Shown here one piece after another: positions 7,014 through 15,735 of a stretch of 64,000 bases of DNA. Below the pieces are notes generated by a model. The model had not been told where the DNA came from. It searched no databases and saw nothing but the letters and a program-made list of their open reading frames with translations. This DNA comes from Arthrobacter sp. CJ23. Lineage in GTDB: Bacteria > Actinomycetota > Actinomycetes > Actinomycetales > Micrococcaceae. Numbering within the stretch: the stretch's first letter is position 1; each line of letters opens with the position of its first letter. The translations under genes were made by a program, and so were the position numbers. The stretch lies in the NCBI RefSeq assembly GCF_024741795.1, contig NZ_CP102950.1, positions 2,108,001 to 2,172,000 of the forward strand, written 5' to 3'.

Positions 7014-8015
7014 TCAGCGGGGCTGGGGGGTGGACAGGAACTTCTCCAGTGTCATCGGGGCAGGACGGACGGCCGGCGACTTCAGGGGGACGTCGTTGAA
7101 GGGCGAGGCCTCGAAGTACCACTGCTCCAGGGCGGGGAGCCCCCAGCGAGCGTTGGTGCTGACCGATGCGGCGTCCCAGCGCACGGGTTCGGTCTCGAGA
7201 TCTATGGTCTGGTAGTGGCTGTTGAAGACCTCGACGCGATGGCCGTCCGGATCGCGAAGGTACGCGAAGAGCATGCCGCCCGGGCCGTGGCGGCCGGGGC
7301 CGCGCTCCACCTGGTCGCCGTAGCCCAAGATGCCGGCGAAGTCGCAGGCGGTGAAGATGTCATGGCTCTCGGAGACGGTGTAGGCGAAATGGTGCAGGCT
7401 TGGGCCGTCGCCGGGCACCATGGCCAGGTCAAGGCAGGTGCCCTTGCGGTACATGAAGGCGCCTACCAGATCGTCGCCGTACTCCAGGTACTCGGAGTTG
7501 CGGAATCCCAGTGCGCTGTAGAACGCGCACAACTCATAGACGTCGGGTGTGAGCAGTTGGAAGTGGTCCAGCCGCTGGGCGTGGGCGCCTTGGTACTGCT
7601 CGAAGTTGATGTGCAGCCGGGGCCGGGTCTCCATGGTTGCGCACAGCTCCAGTGGCGTCCCGACCGGGTCGGAGACATGCAGGGTGCGGCCTTGGTGCGG
7701 CATCTGCACCCACTCGGCGGGGAGGCCGCGGTCGCGGAAGTAGCGGTAGGCCTCGTCCAGGTCCTCCTCGAAGAAGACGCGGAATCCGATCCGGCGGGCC
7801 GTGCCGCCGTCGCGGCTTTTTTCCAGCACGAGGCTGTGGTGACAGGCCTCGGCCAGGCCGCGCAGGTAGACGGTTGACTCGTCCTCCTCGGTCACCACCA
7901 GGCCGAGGACCCTGGTGTAGAAGTCGCGGCTCTCGGCCAGGTCGGCGACATTAAGGCGCAGATGGCTGGTTCGGGTGATGTTGAACGGGGGGCGCAGATC
8001 GACCGGTGGCAGCAT
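7014..8015 (-). CDS. Extradiol ring-cleavage dioxygenase, homoprotocatechuate 2,3-dioxygenase-like
   Basis: A 333-residue, two-module vicinal-oxygen-chelate dioxygenase resembling Arthrobacter MndD and Brevibacterium HPCD. Metal ligands are H151 (LDHFQ), H209 (SLHHFAY) and E262 (GHRVEVF), and the family signature ERGPGRHG is at 238-244. The second-sphere tyrosine (Y252) is kept. The second-sphere histidine known as H200 in HPCD aligns with L195 here, by comparison with the family sequence from memory. ATG 8015 follows GGAG; the upstream frame would run through operator O3. It heads the dioxygenase-CMD-MDR operon. A catechol with an acidic side chain is the likely substrate, cleaved in the cytoplasm with O2 and Fe or Mn. 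Confidence 0.85.
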   Translation of the reverse strand: MLPPVDLRPPFNITRTSHLRLNVADLAESRDFYTRVLGLVVTEEDESTVYLRGLAEACHHSLVLEKSRDGGTARRIGFRVFFEEDLDEAYRYFRDRGLPAEWVQMPHQGRTLHVSDPVGTPLELCATMETRPRLHINFEQYQGAHAQRLDHFQLLTPDVYELCAFYSALGFRNSEYLEYGDDLVGAFMYRKGTCLDLAMVPGDGPSLHHFAYTVSESHDIFTACDFAGILGYGDQVERGPGRHGPGGMLFAYLRDPDGHRVEVFNSHYQTIDLETEPVRWDAASVSTNARWGLPALEQWYFEASPFNDVPLKSPAVRPAPMTLEKFLSTPQPR

Positions 8016-8042
8016 AATGTCTATCTCCAATGGAATCGAGGG

Positions 8043-8056
8043 TGCTATCGTTAGCA
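8043..8056. promoter_or_regulatory. LacI-family operator O3 with dioxygenase promoter
   Basis: TGCTATCGTTAGCA, the same operator in the opposite orientation, begins 28 bp upstream of the dioxygenase ATG. Immediately behind it on the minus strand is a good -10, TAAAAT. No clear -35 is seen. The operator covers the expected start of transcription. Confidence 0.85.
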
Positions 8057-8070
8057 ATTTTACTTGTAGG

Positions 8071-8111
8071 ACGCGCAAGCGCGCGTTTTTTGGTACACAC
8101 GCAAGCGCGTG
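8071..8111. terminator. Two tandem hairpins with AAGC loops
   Basis: ACGCGC-AAGC-GCGCGT (8071-8086) is followed by six Ts on the plus strand, then CACGC-AAGC-GCGTG (8098-8111). They lie between the repressor stop (8133) and the dioxygenase promoter, where they may end repressor transcription. The similar stems and identical loop are curious. Confidence 0.45.
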
Positions 8112-8132
8112 CCTCTTGCTGGTGGAGCGGTT

Positions 8133-9164
8133 TCAGGCGGAGCGCTCGCGCGTCGCCGCCGGGGGTGCGGCAGTGCTGCCGCGCGGCAAAAGCCAGCCCA
8201 CCGACGTCGACTCGTAGGGGTCGTTGCCGGTCGGCGGGTTGTTGAGTCGGCGGATGAACCAGAGCCCGCAGGAGCTGGCCACGTCGCCGATGGGGAGACT
8301 GATGGTGGTCAGGCCGGGTCCCCACCAGGAGAACCCGCTCTGATCGCCGAAGCCGACGACGGACAGCTCCGTGGGGACGTCGACTCCCATCTCCAGCAGG
8401 CCGTCCAGCACGCCGACGGTGTGCAGGACGGACCCCAGGACTATGGCGGTTGGTGGGCCCGGCAAGTTCAGCAAGCGACGGACTGCCTCTTGAGCGTGCT
8501 CGGGCGAGGCCGGAGGGCCGAGTTCGACCAGGTTGGAGCGCGGCGAAACGCCCCGGTCGCGCAGGGCCAGGCGGTAGCCCTCGAGTCGTTCCCGGCCGGT
8601 GGGCAGGTCGGCCGGCGGGCCGATGTATGCGATCCGGGTGTGGCCCAGATCCAGCAGATGCGTCGTAGCGTCTTGCAGCGCCCGGCGATCATCGAGACCG
8701 AACCAGTGCGCGCCCAAGGACGAGTGCCTTCGCAGCAACTGGACGTGCGGCATACCCCGCAGCAGGTTGACCGAATCACTGTGTGGGGCCGGGGTCGGTG
8801 CGATCACCACGCCCGCCGCACGGCTGGCGGACAGCTCGCGCAGGTGGCGCCGCTCGATGAGGCGATCGTCGAACGTCTCGGCCAGCATCAGCTGGTAATC
8901 CTCGCCAGCCATGATCGCGGATAGTTCGTGCGCGATGGTGTTGTAGAAGCTGTTGCGAATATCGGGGATGACCAGCCCCACAACATTGCTTGAGGCGCCC
9001 CGCATCATCCGGGCGGCATGGTTGCCCACGTAACCCAGCTCGGAGGCCGCCTCCCGGACGCGGACCTTGGTCTGCTCGCTGATGCGGGTGTCATTCGCCA
9101 GCGCTCGACCGACGGTGGAGACTGACAGCTGCAGATGTGCAGCGATATCCTTGGTCGTGACCAT
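8133..9164 (-). CDS. LacI-family transcriptional repressor of the region-1 regulon
   Basis: A 343-residue LacI/GalR protein. The N-terminal HTH is clear: TTKDIAAHLQLSVSTVGRAL, then NDTRISEQTKVRV and the hinge LGYVGNHAARMMRG. The periplasmic-binding-like effector domain runs from about residue 60 to 330 (VVGLVIPDIRNSFYNTIAHE, later GFGDQSGF). ATG 9164 is preceded by a strong AGGAGG. A possible 62-residue upstream extension would run through the promoter and is rejected. An operator copy lies 142 bp upstream of the start, so autoregulation is expected. Identical sites at all other promoters of the cluster identify these as its targets. The inducer is presumably a pathway intermediate. Confidence 0.9.
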   Translation of the reverse strand: MVTTKDIAAHLQLSVSTVGRALANDTRISEQTKVRVREAASELGYVGNHAARMMRGASSNVVGLVIPDIRNSFYNTIAHELSAIMAGEDYQLMLAETFDDRLIERRHLRELSASRAAGVVIAPTPAPHSDSVNLLRGMPHVQLLRRHSSLGAHWFGLDDRRALQDATTHLLDLGHTRIAYIGPPADLPTGRERLEGYRLALRDRGVSPRSNLVELGPPASPEHAQEAVRRLLNLPGPPTAIVLGSVLHTVGVLDGLLEMGVDVPTELSVVGFGDQSGFSWWGPGLTTISLPIGDVASSCGLWFIRRLNNPPTGNDPYESTSVGWLLPRGSTAAPPAATRERSA

Positions 9165-9305
9165 CGTTCCTCCTGACAAGTCTGTTAGCGGATCATCGCA
9201 CGCGGGGGAATGGCCTGGGACTGTGTAGTATTGCGGCCACCCAGCACGCCGATGCCTGTTCGAAGCCCCCCTTGAGGGTAGCAATGGTTGTGCGCGGCGC
9301 GCATG

Positions 9306-9319
9306 TGCTAACGATAGCA
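9306..9319. promoter_or_regulatory. LacI-family operator O4 (repressor gene)
   Basis: TGCTAACGATAGCA with the same surrounding bases (CATG before, TAG after) as O1. Read on the minus strand it overlaps TATGCT, a plausible -10, giving a leader of about 140 nt for the repressor gene. Confidence 0.85.
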
Positions 9320-9506
9320 TAGGCCCGACCAGGATCAAGCCTCGCGTCAACTCCCGAGGGAACTGATTCGATGACGCGCGCGGTTCCTGCCACTCGGCCC
9401 GGCTCGAGGTGAGTCAGACCCGGGCGTCAACTGCTTGGTTCGACCAAGAGATTCCCCTCCTGTCCGCCTGCCACCGGCAACAGCAACTCACAATCAAAAT
9501 CCTCTC

Positions 9507-9539
9507 TTGACTCGCACTCGACTCGTGCTATCGTTAGCA
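9507..9539 (+). promoter_or_regulatory. Promoter and LacI-family operator O5 of the carrier/glutarate operon
   Basis: -35 TTGACT (9507-9512), a 16-bp spacer and -10-like TATCGT (9529-9534) lying inside TGCTATCGTTAGCA (9526-9539). The site extends to a longer inverted repeat GTGCTA/TAGCAC. Repressor binding would mask the -10 directly. Confidence 0.8.
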
Positions 9540-9540
9540 C

Positions 9541-9770
9541 TGGTTACTTTCCCCCTCATGTGATGGGGAGTCCGCCTCACAGACTTGGGTCAGGAGGAAC
9601 CGCTGCCCAAGGGCTGTAGAGCGGCAGGGACCAGTGTGTCCACCGGCGGCCACGGTAGGTGACTTCCGGTGAGACCGGAACGGGCCCGCCCTGTGGCACT
9701 TCCGGTCTGCCCACTTCCCGCCGGTCAAATCCGCACGCGAACGCAAACCTCTCTCGACTAGGAGACAACG
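9541..9770 (+). other. Long 5' leader of the MFS gene with alternative hairpins
   Basis: About 225 nt separate the predicted transcription start from the MFS ATG. ACCGGAA (9674-9680) can pair either with TTCCGGT just upstream (9664-9670) or with another TTCCGGT downstream (9700-9706), so two hairpins exclude each other. An 18-codon reading frame starts at ATG 9563. No known riboswitch is recognised. The rest of the 9165-9770 gap holds O4, O5 and nothing else I can name. Confidence 0.4.
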
Positions 9771-11135
9771 ATGTCCCACTCGACCCCTTCCAGCGCAGGT
9801 CAAGCCCCGGCTGCAGCTGGTTCCACCGCTGTGCCCACGTACCCCGAGCCCATGGATGCGATCTCGATGGATGCACTCCCGTCCAGCCCTTCACCGTCCC
9901 GTGTAAAGAACAACCCTGAGGGCCTGCCCACAAAGGTGGTGGCCGGCGTTTCGCTTGGGGTGCTGGCGTTCACGTTCATGCTCAATGCGATGGACCGGCA
10001 GGTCTTTGCGCCCCTGTTGAGCACCATCAGCACGGAATACGGATTCAACCTGCAAGCCGGCGGACTGCTGGCCACAATCTTCACCCTGGGGATGGCCGTC
10101 GCAGGCATTCCCGCAGGGTTCCTGGTGGAGCGCTTCTCACGCAAGACGGTCTTGATAGTCAGCATTGTGGTCTATTCCCTAGGCACGATGGCTACGCCGC
10201 TGGCATCCTCGTGGGGCGATATGGCCCTGTACCGGATCATCTCGGGTCTAGGGGAAGGGATGCAGGCCGCCGCACTGTTCGCCGCGGTGGGCGCGTTCTT
10301 CCATAATCGTCGCGGCCTCGCCTTGGGCGTCTTGGGCTTCGCGTTCGGTCTGGGTGCGACGTTCGGTCCGCCACTGGGTGTCATGTTCGCCGGCCATTTT
10401 GGGTCATGGCGAGCCCCGTTCTTCATTTTCGGGCTGCTCGGCCTGGTGATCGCGGTGGTCGCCATGTTTGTGGTCAGCCCAAAGTTCACTGAGCGGGCCA
10501 TCAGCATGACCGGCGCCGAGGGCTCCTACGACTACATGCCGGCCAAGGCCTACAACCGCAACTCCATGGCGATCGCTGCCGCCTCCGGGTGCGGTGCCCT
10601 CGCCCTGTATGGGTTCCTGGGTCTCTACCCGACGTTCCTGACGACTCAGCTTCACGTATCCACCGGAGAGGCCGCATTGGCGCTCAGCTTCGTAGGCATT
10701 GGAGGCGTGGCAGGGCTGTTCGGCGGCTGGATCGGTGATCGGATCAACCAGAGGACCCTGTTGATGGTTTCCTTGGTCGTGATGGCGGTAATCGGTGTGT
10801 TGATCTACGTAGTGCAGGCATCGTTCGTCTGGCAGTGTGTCTTCGCCTGCTTGATGGGTATCTTCGGTACCGGTGTCTTCTTCCCCAACACCAACAGTGC
10901 GATCCAGCGGGCGGTCCGTCCGCACCAAGTCGGGCGAGCCGCCGGTCTGTTCGTCACTTGCTACTACGGCTCGGCCGCCTTCTCGGGGCTGCTGTTCGCG
11001 GCGCTGGTGCCGATGCTCGGCTGGCAGGGAGCCGGCTTGCTGCAGGTCACGGCGCTGCCCCTGGTGGCCGCCGCGATCATGGTAATCGTGCGGCCCTCCC
11101 TATTCAACAACGCGGCCCGCGCGGCCACCCACTGA
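9771..11135 (+). CDS. MFS transporter, probable substrate carrier of the LacI regulon
   Basis: 454 residues with an unusual hydrophilic N-terminal tail of about 55 residues, then twelve predicted membrane segments. The first segment ends in NAMDRQVFAPLL, and motif A of the major facilitator family appears as GFLVERFSRKTVL. ATG 9771 follows AGGAG; a second ATG at 9852 would shorten the tail. It is the first gene under O5 and is followed after 33 bp by the CoA-transferase, so it probably imports the acid that this regulon degrades. The direction and substrate are inferred from context only. Confidence 0.8.
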   Translation: MSHSTPSSAGQAPAAAGSTAVPTYPEPMDAISMDALPSSPSPSRVKNNPEGLPTKVVAGVSLGVLAFTFMLNAMDRQVFAPLLSTISTEYGFNLQAGGLLATIFTLGMAVAGIPAGFLVERFSRKTVLIVSIVVYSLGTMATPLASSWGDMALYRIISGLGEGMQAAALFAAVGAFFHNRRGLALGVLGFAFGLGATFGPPLGVMFAGHFGSWRAPFFIFGLLGLVIAVVAMFVVSPKFTERAISMTGAEGSYDYMPAKAYNRNSMAIAAASGCGALALYGFLGLYPTFLTTQLHVSTGEAALALSFVGIGGVAGLFGGWIGDRINQRTLLMVSLVVMAVIGVLIYVVQASFVWQCVFACLMGIFGTGVFFPNTNSAIQRAVRPHQVGRAAGLFVTCYYGSAAFSGLLFAALVPMLGWQGAGLLQVTALPLVAAAIMVIVRPSLFNNAARAATH

Positions 11136-11168
11136 TCACCCTGCTAATCGCCACGTAAGGAGAGTCAA

Positions 11169-12404
11169 ATGACTGCTGATTCGCAAGATCCGCCTCTCGG
11201 CGCCCTGACGGGGATCGTCGTCGCCGATTTCAGCAGGGTGCTGGCGGCGCCCTATGCGACGATGTTGTTCGGTGACCTTGGTGCCGACGTGATCAAAGTA
11301 GAGCGTCCCGGGTCTGGTGACGACACCCGTCATTGGGGGCCACCGTTCACTGATGATCATGAGGCGACGTACTTCTTGTCGGTGAACCGCAACAAGCGAT
11401 CGTTCACGGCCGATATGTCGGAACAGGCAGATCACGACGATCTGGTCGAGCTGATTCGGCGTGCTGACGTGTTGATCGAGAACTTTCGTCCCGGCACGAT
11501 GGCACGGCACGGGTTGTCCTATGAGCAGCTCGCCGCGATCAACCCGCGGCTGGTGTATTGCTCGGTCACCGGGTTCGGCTCGGAAGGGGCAGCCGCCGCC
11601 CTGCCGGGCTACGACCTGCTGGTGCAGGCCGTGGGAGGACTGATGAGCGTTACCGGTCCGGGCCCGGGTGAGCCGGTCAAGGCCGGCGTTGCCTTGGTCG
11701 ATGTGCTGACGGGCTTGCACGCTGCGATCGGTGTGCTGGCCGCCCTGCGTGCACGCGAGACCACCGGCAGGGGCCAGCTCGTCGAGGTCAACCTGCTCAG
11801 TACTTTGCTGTCCAGCATGGTCAACCAGAGCGTCGGCTACACGGCCGGGGGCGCGGTCCCCGGCATCCTGGGGAACCGGCATCCTTCCATCGCGCCCTAC
11901 CAGCTGTTCCCGACTTCCGACCGGCCGGTCGTCATAGCGGTCGGCAACGACCGGCAGTTCGCGCAACTATGCGCGGCGCTTGGAATCCCCGAGGCAGGGA
12001 ACGATCCCCGTTTCGCAACCAACACGGCCCGCGTCGCCCACATCGATGAACTGGATCGGACCATAGCGGCACGGACCGTGGAGCAGACTGCTGCCCACTG
12101 GTACCGGGTGCTGTCAGCCCATGGGATTCCCTGCGGTCCCGTCAACGACATCTCACAAGCGTTCGCCATGGCCAGCGAGCTTGGGCTGACTGCCCGTATC
12201 ACCGTGGGCACCGACCAGGACAGCGTGGACCTTGCTGCCAACCCGATCACCCTGTCCGACACGCCGGTCTCCTACCTTCGGCGGCCACCACGGCTCGGGC
12301 AACACGCCGACGAAGTGCGCGCCTGGCTTAACGGTCCGCCTGCCATCGAACCCCCGCAACACCACCACAGCATCAACAACCAGCCAATGGGAGCACACCA
12401 GTGA
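11169..12404 (+). CDS. Family III CoA-transferase (CaiB/BaiF), probable glutarate CoA-transferase
   Basis: 411 residues with the full CaiB/BaiF layout: GIVVADFSRVLAAPYATMLF near the N-terminus, ADVIKVERPGSGDDTR, and the catalytic aspartate D178 in GVALVDVLTG. The family moves CoA between carboxylic acids through an aspartyl-CoA anhydride. RBS AAGGAG precedes ATG 11169. The stop overlaps the GTG start of the acyl-CoA dehydrogenase (GTGA). Because that partner is glutaryl-CoA dehydrogenase-like, activation of glutarate with succinyl-CoA as donor is the most economical assignment, as in mammalian SUGCT. Another dicarboxylate is possible. Confidence 0.8.
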   Translation: MTADSQDPPLGALTGIVVADFSRVLAAPYATMLFGDLGADVIKVERPGSGDDTRHWGPPFTDDHEATYFLSVNRNKRSFTADMSEQADHDDLVELIRRADVLIENFRPGTMARHGLSYEQLAAINPRLVYCSVTGFGSEGAAAALPGYDLLVQAVGGLMSVTGPGPGEPVKAGVALVDVLTGLHAAIGVLAALRARETTGRGQLVEVNLLSTLLSSMVNQSVGYTAGGAVPGILGNRHPSIAPYQLFPTSDRPVVIAVGNDRQFAQLCAALGIPEAGNDPRFATNTARVAHIDELDRTIAARTVEQTAAHWYRVLSAHGIPCGPVNDISQAFAMASELGLTARITVGTDQDSVDLAANPITLSDTPVSYLRRPPRLGQHADEVRAWLNGPPAIEPPQHHHSINNQPMGAHQ

Positions 12405-13564
12405 TCGACCTCGCCACCGACTACCTCGACATCGACTCCCTGCTCAGCCAGCAGGAGATCGACCTGCGCAGCCAGGTCCGCCAGTTCGTCGACGACCGCA
12501 TCCGACCCAACATCAACGCCTGGTACGAGGACGCGGTCTTCCCCCAGGATCTGGTCAAGGAAATGGGGAGCCTGGGCCTGCTGGGCATGCACCTGACGGG
12601 GTATGGCTGCGGCGGCCGCAGCGCCGTCGAGTACGGGATCGCAGCCATGGAGCTCGAAGCCGGCGACTCCGGCATCCGCACCTTCGTGTCGGTGCAGGGA
12701 TCGCTGGCCATGAGCGCGATCTCCAAGTTCGGTTCCGAGGAGCACAAGCAGCAGTGGTTGCCTGGCATGGCCGCGGGTGAGCTGATCGGCTGCTTCGGCC
12801 TCACCGAGCCAACCGCGGGCAGCGATCCCGCCAACATGCTCACCCGGGCCGATCGTGTTGGGTCGGGCTGGGTGCTGAACGGAGCCAAACGCTGGATTGG
12901 TCTCGCCTCCATCGCCGACGTTGCGATCATCTGGGCGGGCACCGAGGACGGCATCCGCGGCTTCGTCGTGCCTACCGACACCCCGGGCTTCCTGGCCACC
13001 CCGATCTCCGAGAAGCTTTCGATGCGCGCCTCCATCCAGTGCGACATCACCCTGGAGGACGTCCATTTGCCTGAGGGCGCCGTACTGCCCGACGTGGTCG
13101 GTCTCCGTGGTCCTTTCTCCTGCCTTAACGAGGCGAGGTACGGCATCCTGTGGGGCGCCATGGGAGCCGCCCGTGACGCTTACCAGACCGCCTTGGCGTA
13201 CGCGAACCAGCGGACCCAGTTCGGCAAACCGGTCTCCTCGTTCCAGCTCACCCAGCAAAAGCTGGTGGACATGGTCCTGGAGATCCAGAAGGGAACGCTC
13301 GTGGCCCTCCAGACCGGGCGGCTCAAGGACGCCGGCAGGCTGCGACCGGAGCAGATCTCCTTCGGCAAGCTAAACAACGTCCGCCAGGCGATCGAGATCT
13401 GCCGTTCCGCCCGCACTATGCTCGGCGGAAACGGGATCACCCTCGAATACTCACCGCTGCGGCACGCCAACAATCTCGAAAGCGTGCGCACCTATGAGGG
13501 GACCGACGAGATCCATACGCTGATCATGGGCCGCGCGATCACCGGCGTCCCGAGCTTCTCGTAG
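12401..13564 (+). CDS. Glutaryl-CoA dehydrogenase-like acyl-CoA dehydrogenase
   Basis: 387 residues, started at the GTG overlapping the previous stop. Flavin-binding CFGLTEPTAGSDP and the C-terminal LGGNGITLEYSPLRHANNLE followed by TYEGTDEIH are typical of glutaryl-CoA dehydrogenases. The catalytic base is E366. The arginine that recognises the distal carboxylate in human GCDH (R94) is present as R93 in GIRTFVSVQG, although the neighbouring serine is threonine. Expected reaction: glutaryl-CoA to crotonyl-CoA plus CO2, with electrons passed to ETF. With the CoA-transferase before it and the FadB-type protein and thiolase after it, a whole glutarate-to-acetyl-CoA route is encoded. Confidence 0.85.
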   Translation: MIDLATDYLDIDSLLSQQEIDLRSQVRQFVDDRIRPNINAWYEDAVFPQDLVKEMGSLGLLGMHLTGYGCGGRSAVEYGIAAMELEAGDSGIRTFVSVQGSLAMSAISKFGSEEHKQQWLPGMAAGELIGCFGLTEPTAGSDPANMLTRADRVGSGWVLNGAKRWIGLASIADVAIIWAGTEDGIRGFVVPTDTPGFLATPISEKLSMRASIQCDITLEDVHLPEGAVLPDVVGLRGPFSCLNEARYGILWGAMGAARDAYQTALAYANQRTQFGKPVSSFQLTQQKLVDMVLEIQKGTLVALQTGRLKDAGRLRPEQISFGKLNNVRQAIEICRSARTMLGGNGITLEYSPLRHANNLESVRTYEGTDEIHTLIMGRAITGVPSFS

Positions 13565-13677
13565 CGCCGCGGCGATTCCGCAGCCCGGGGATTCCCCTGC
13601 CCTGCGCTTTCGCAACCCTGACCCCTCAAGTGTCGGGTCCTGCTGTCCTCTCCTTATCTATGTGTGAAGGAAGTCTT

Positions 13678-15735
13678 GTGCCAGAAACCGTTACCGAGAC
13701 CTGCACCGCCTATGTTGACCATGCCGGTTTCCGCTTTGCCGTTCTGACCCTGGAGAACCCCGGCCACCGCCCCGTGACCCTGGGCCCGGCGTCGCTGGCC
13801 AACTTTGATGCGGCAGTGTGCGCCTTGGACCTGTCCGGAGTGGATGCCGTGGCCGTGACGGGCAAGGGCTCGGTCTTCTGCGCCGGCGCGGACCTGAATA
13901 TGATGACGGAGACTGCCACGCCGGAGCAGGCCGAGGACGTGGCGCGGCGGGGCTTGGAGGTGCTCGGCCGGCTGGCGTCTCTTCCGGTGCCCACGTTCGC
14001 GTTCGTCAACGGGACCGCACTGGGCGGGGGGCTGGAACTCGCTCTCCACACGGACTACCGCACGGCCGCGGACTCGGTCCGGGCCCTGGGCTTTCCCGAG
14101 GTCCGCCTCGGCCTGGTGCCTGGCTGGGGCGGCATCCCGCGCACAACGGCACTACTCGGGCCCGCGCAGGCGGCCCGTTTGGTGGTCACGGATTCCCTCG
14201 CGGGCAACAACCTCTCCGCCCGCACCGCGGCCGAGCTTAGCCTGGTCGATGCCGTGCTGCCGGAAGACGGATTCCTGGCGGCATCCCTGGAATTCGCCGT
14301 CGGCATCCTCTCCGGCACGGCCGTGGCGGCCCGCGCCGGCGACAGGGCGGAGCAGGAGACCTCAGGCGCCGTCGCAGGATCCGCAGCGCTGGAGGCCCTA
14401 CGGATGCAGATCGACGCCCGCCTACACGGTGCCGCTCCCGCCCCCTACCGCGCCCTGGAGCTGCTCGCCGCGGCGGCGGCCGCCCCAGCCCTTACCGCCG
14501 TACCGGCCGGAGAGGCGGCGGAGATCCGGGCCTTCGGCGAGCTGCTGCTCTCCGATGAGGCCCGCGCCAGCATTTACGCTTTCCACCTCACTCAGTCCCT
14601 GGCGAAGAAACCCGCGGGCAGGCCGACCGCCGAGCCGCTGCCGGTGCGATCGGTGGGCGTCGTCGGTGCCGGGCTGATGGCCAGCCAGCTCGCCCTTCTC
14701 TTCGCGCAGCAACTGCGCGTCCCGGTACGGATCACGGACCTGTCCCAGGAGCGCATCGATGCCGCGATGGACTGGATCGGCGGGCAGCTGGACAAACTCG
14801 TTCGCCGGGGGCGCATGCAAGCCGCCGACGCTGACGCCATCCGCGCCCTGGTCACCGGAGGAACGGACAAGGCAGCTTTCGCGGACTGCGACGTGGTCAT
14901 CGAGGCGGTCTTTGAGGAACTGGAGCTCAAGCGTGCGGTGTTCGCTGAGCTCGAACCGCTGCTGCGGTCGGAGGCCCTGCTGTTGACCAACACTTCCTCG
15001 CTGTCCATTGAGGCCATGGGCGCTGCCCTCACCCGCCCGGGGCGGCTGATCGGCTTCCACTTCTTCAACCCCGTGGCCGTGCTCCCACTGGTCGAAATCA
15101 TCACCGCGCGGCATACGGACGAGACGACGCTTGCGACGGCGTTTGAGCTGGCCCGGCGGCTGCGCAAGACGGCCGTACTCGCCACTGATACAGCCGGCTT
15201 CGTGGTGAACCGCGTGCTGACGCGGCTGCTTGACGAGGTCTTGTCCTTGGTCGACGACGGCGCCGATCCCGCTGTCGTGAACGATGCCTTGGACCCGCTG
15301 GGCCTGCCCATGGCTCCGCTGCGGCTGCTCCAGTTCATCGGCCCGGCCGTGCAGCTGCATATCTGCCAGGCCATGCACCGGGCGTACCCGCAGCGCTTTG
15401 GTGTGAGCCCCAGCCTGGCGGCGCTCGTGGCCGCGGGGCTCCCGGGCTATTTGGACAACGACGGCGGAATCTCGCCCGCCGCGGCCGCGTTGCTGCCGGC
15501 GTCGAACCCGACAGATGCCGGCGCGGTCCGCGCCAGAATCCTGGCCGCGCTGGCCCAGGAAGTCACAGCGATGCTCGATGAGGGCGTGGTGAGCGGACCC
15601 GAGCAGATCGACCTGTGCATGATCCTCGGCGCCAATTACCCGTTCCACACCGGTGGGCTGACCCCTCTGCTTGACCGGAAAGCAGGCACCGAGTTCCATC
15701 CGGGGCTGCGCGTCCCGGTCCCCGCCGCCGGGTAG
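13678..15735 (+). CDS. FadB-type enoyl-CoA hydratase/3-hydroxyacyl-CoA dehydrogenase
   Basis: A 685-residue fusion. Residues 1-200 are a crotonase domain with oxyanion motif FCAGADLNM and catalytic E120 (GGGLELAL) and E141 (GFPEVRLG). From about 322 to 480 is the NAD domain (GVVGAGLM, H461 in GFHFFNP, E473), followed by C-terminal 3-hydroxyacyl-CoA dehydrogenase repeats. GTG 13678 is chosen because GAAGGAAG lies a few bases upstream; an in-frame ATG at 13657 is the alternative. It would turn crotonyl-CoA into acetoacetyl-CoA. The gene ends in the first unit of a 16-bp tandem repeat that includes the stop codon. A 113-bp gap with no recognised promoter separates it from the dehydrogenase gene. 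Confidence 0.85.
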   Translation: MPETVTETCTAYVDHAGFRFAVLTLENPGHRPVTLGPASLANFDAAVCALDLSGVDAVAVTGKGSVFCAGADLNMMTETATPEQAEDVARRGLEVLGRLASLPVPTFAFVNGTALGGGLELALHTDYRTAADSVRALGFPEVRLGLVPGWGGIPRTTALLGPAQAARLVVTDSLAGNNLSARTAAELSLVDAVLPEDGFLAASLEFAVGILSGTAVAARAGDRAEQETSGAVAGSAALEALRMQIDARLHGAAPAPYRALELLAAAAAAPALTAVPAGEAAEIRAFGELLLSDEARASIYAFHLTQSLAKKPAGRPTAEPLPVRSVGVVGAGLMASQLALLFAQQLRVPVRITDLSQERIDAAMDWIGGQLDKLVRRGRMQAADADAIRALVTGGTDKAAFADCDVVIEAVFEELELKRAVFAELEPLLRSEALLLTNTSSLSIEAMGAALTRPGRLIGFHFFNPVAVLPLVEIITARHTDETTLATAFELARRLRKTAVLATDTAGFVVNRVLTRLLDEVLSLVDDGADPAVVNDALDPLGLPMAPLRLLQFIGPAVQLHICQAMHRAYPQRFGVSPSLAALVAAGLPGYLDNDGGISPAAAALLPASNPTDAGAVRARILAALAQEVTAMLDEGVVSGPEQIDLCMILGANYPFHTGGLTPLLDRKAGTEFHPGLRVPVPAAG

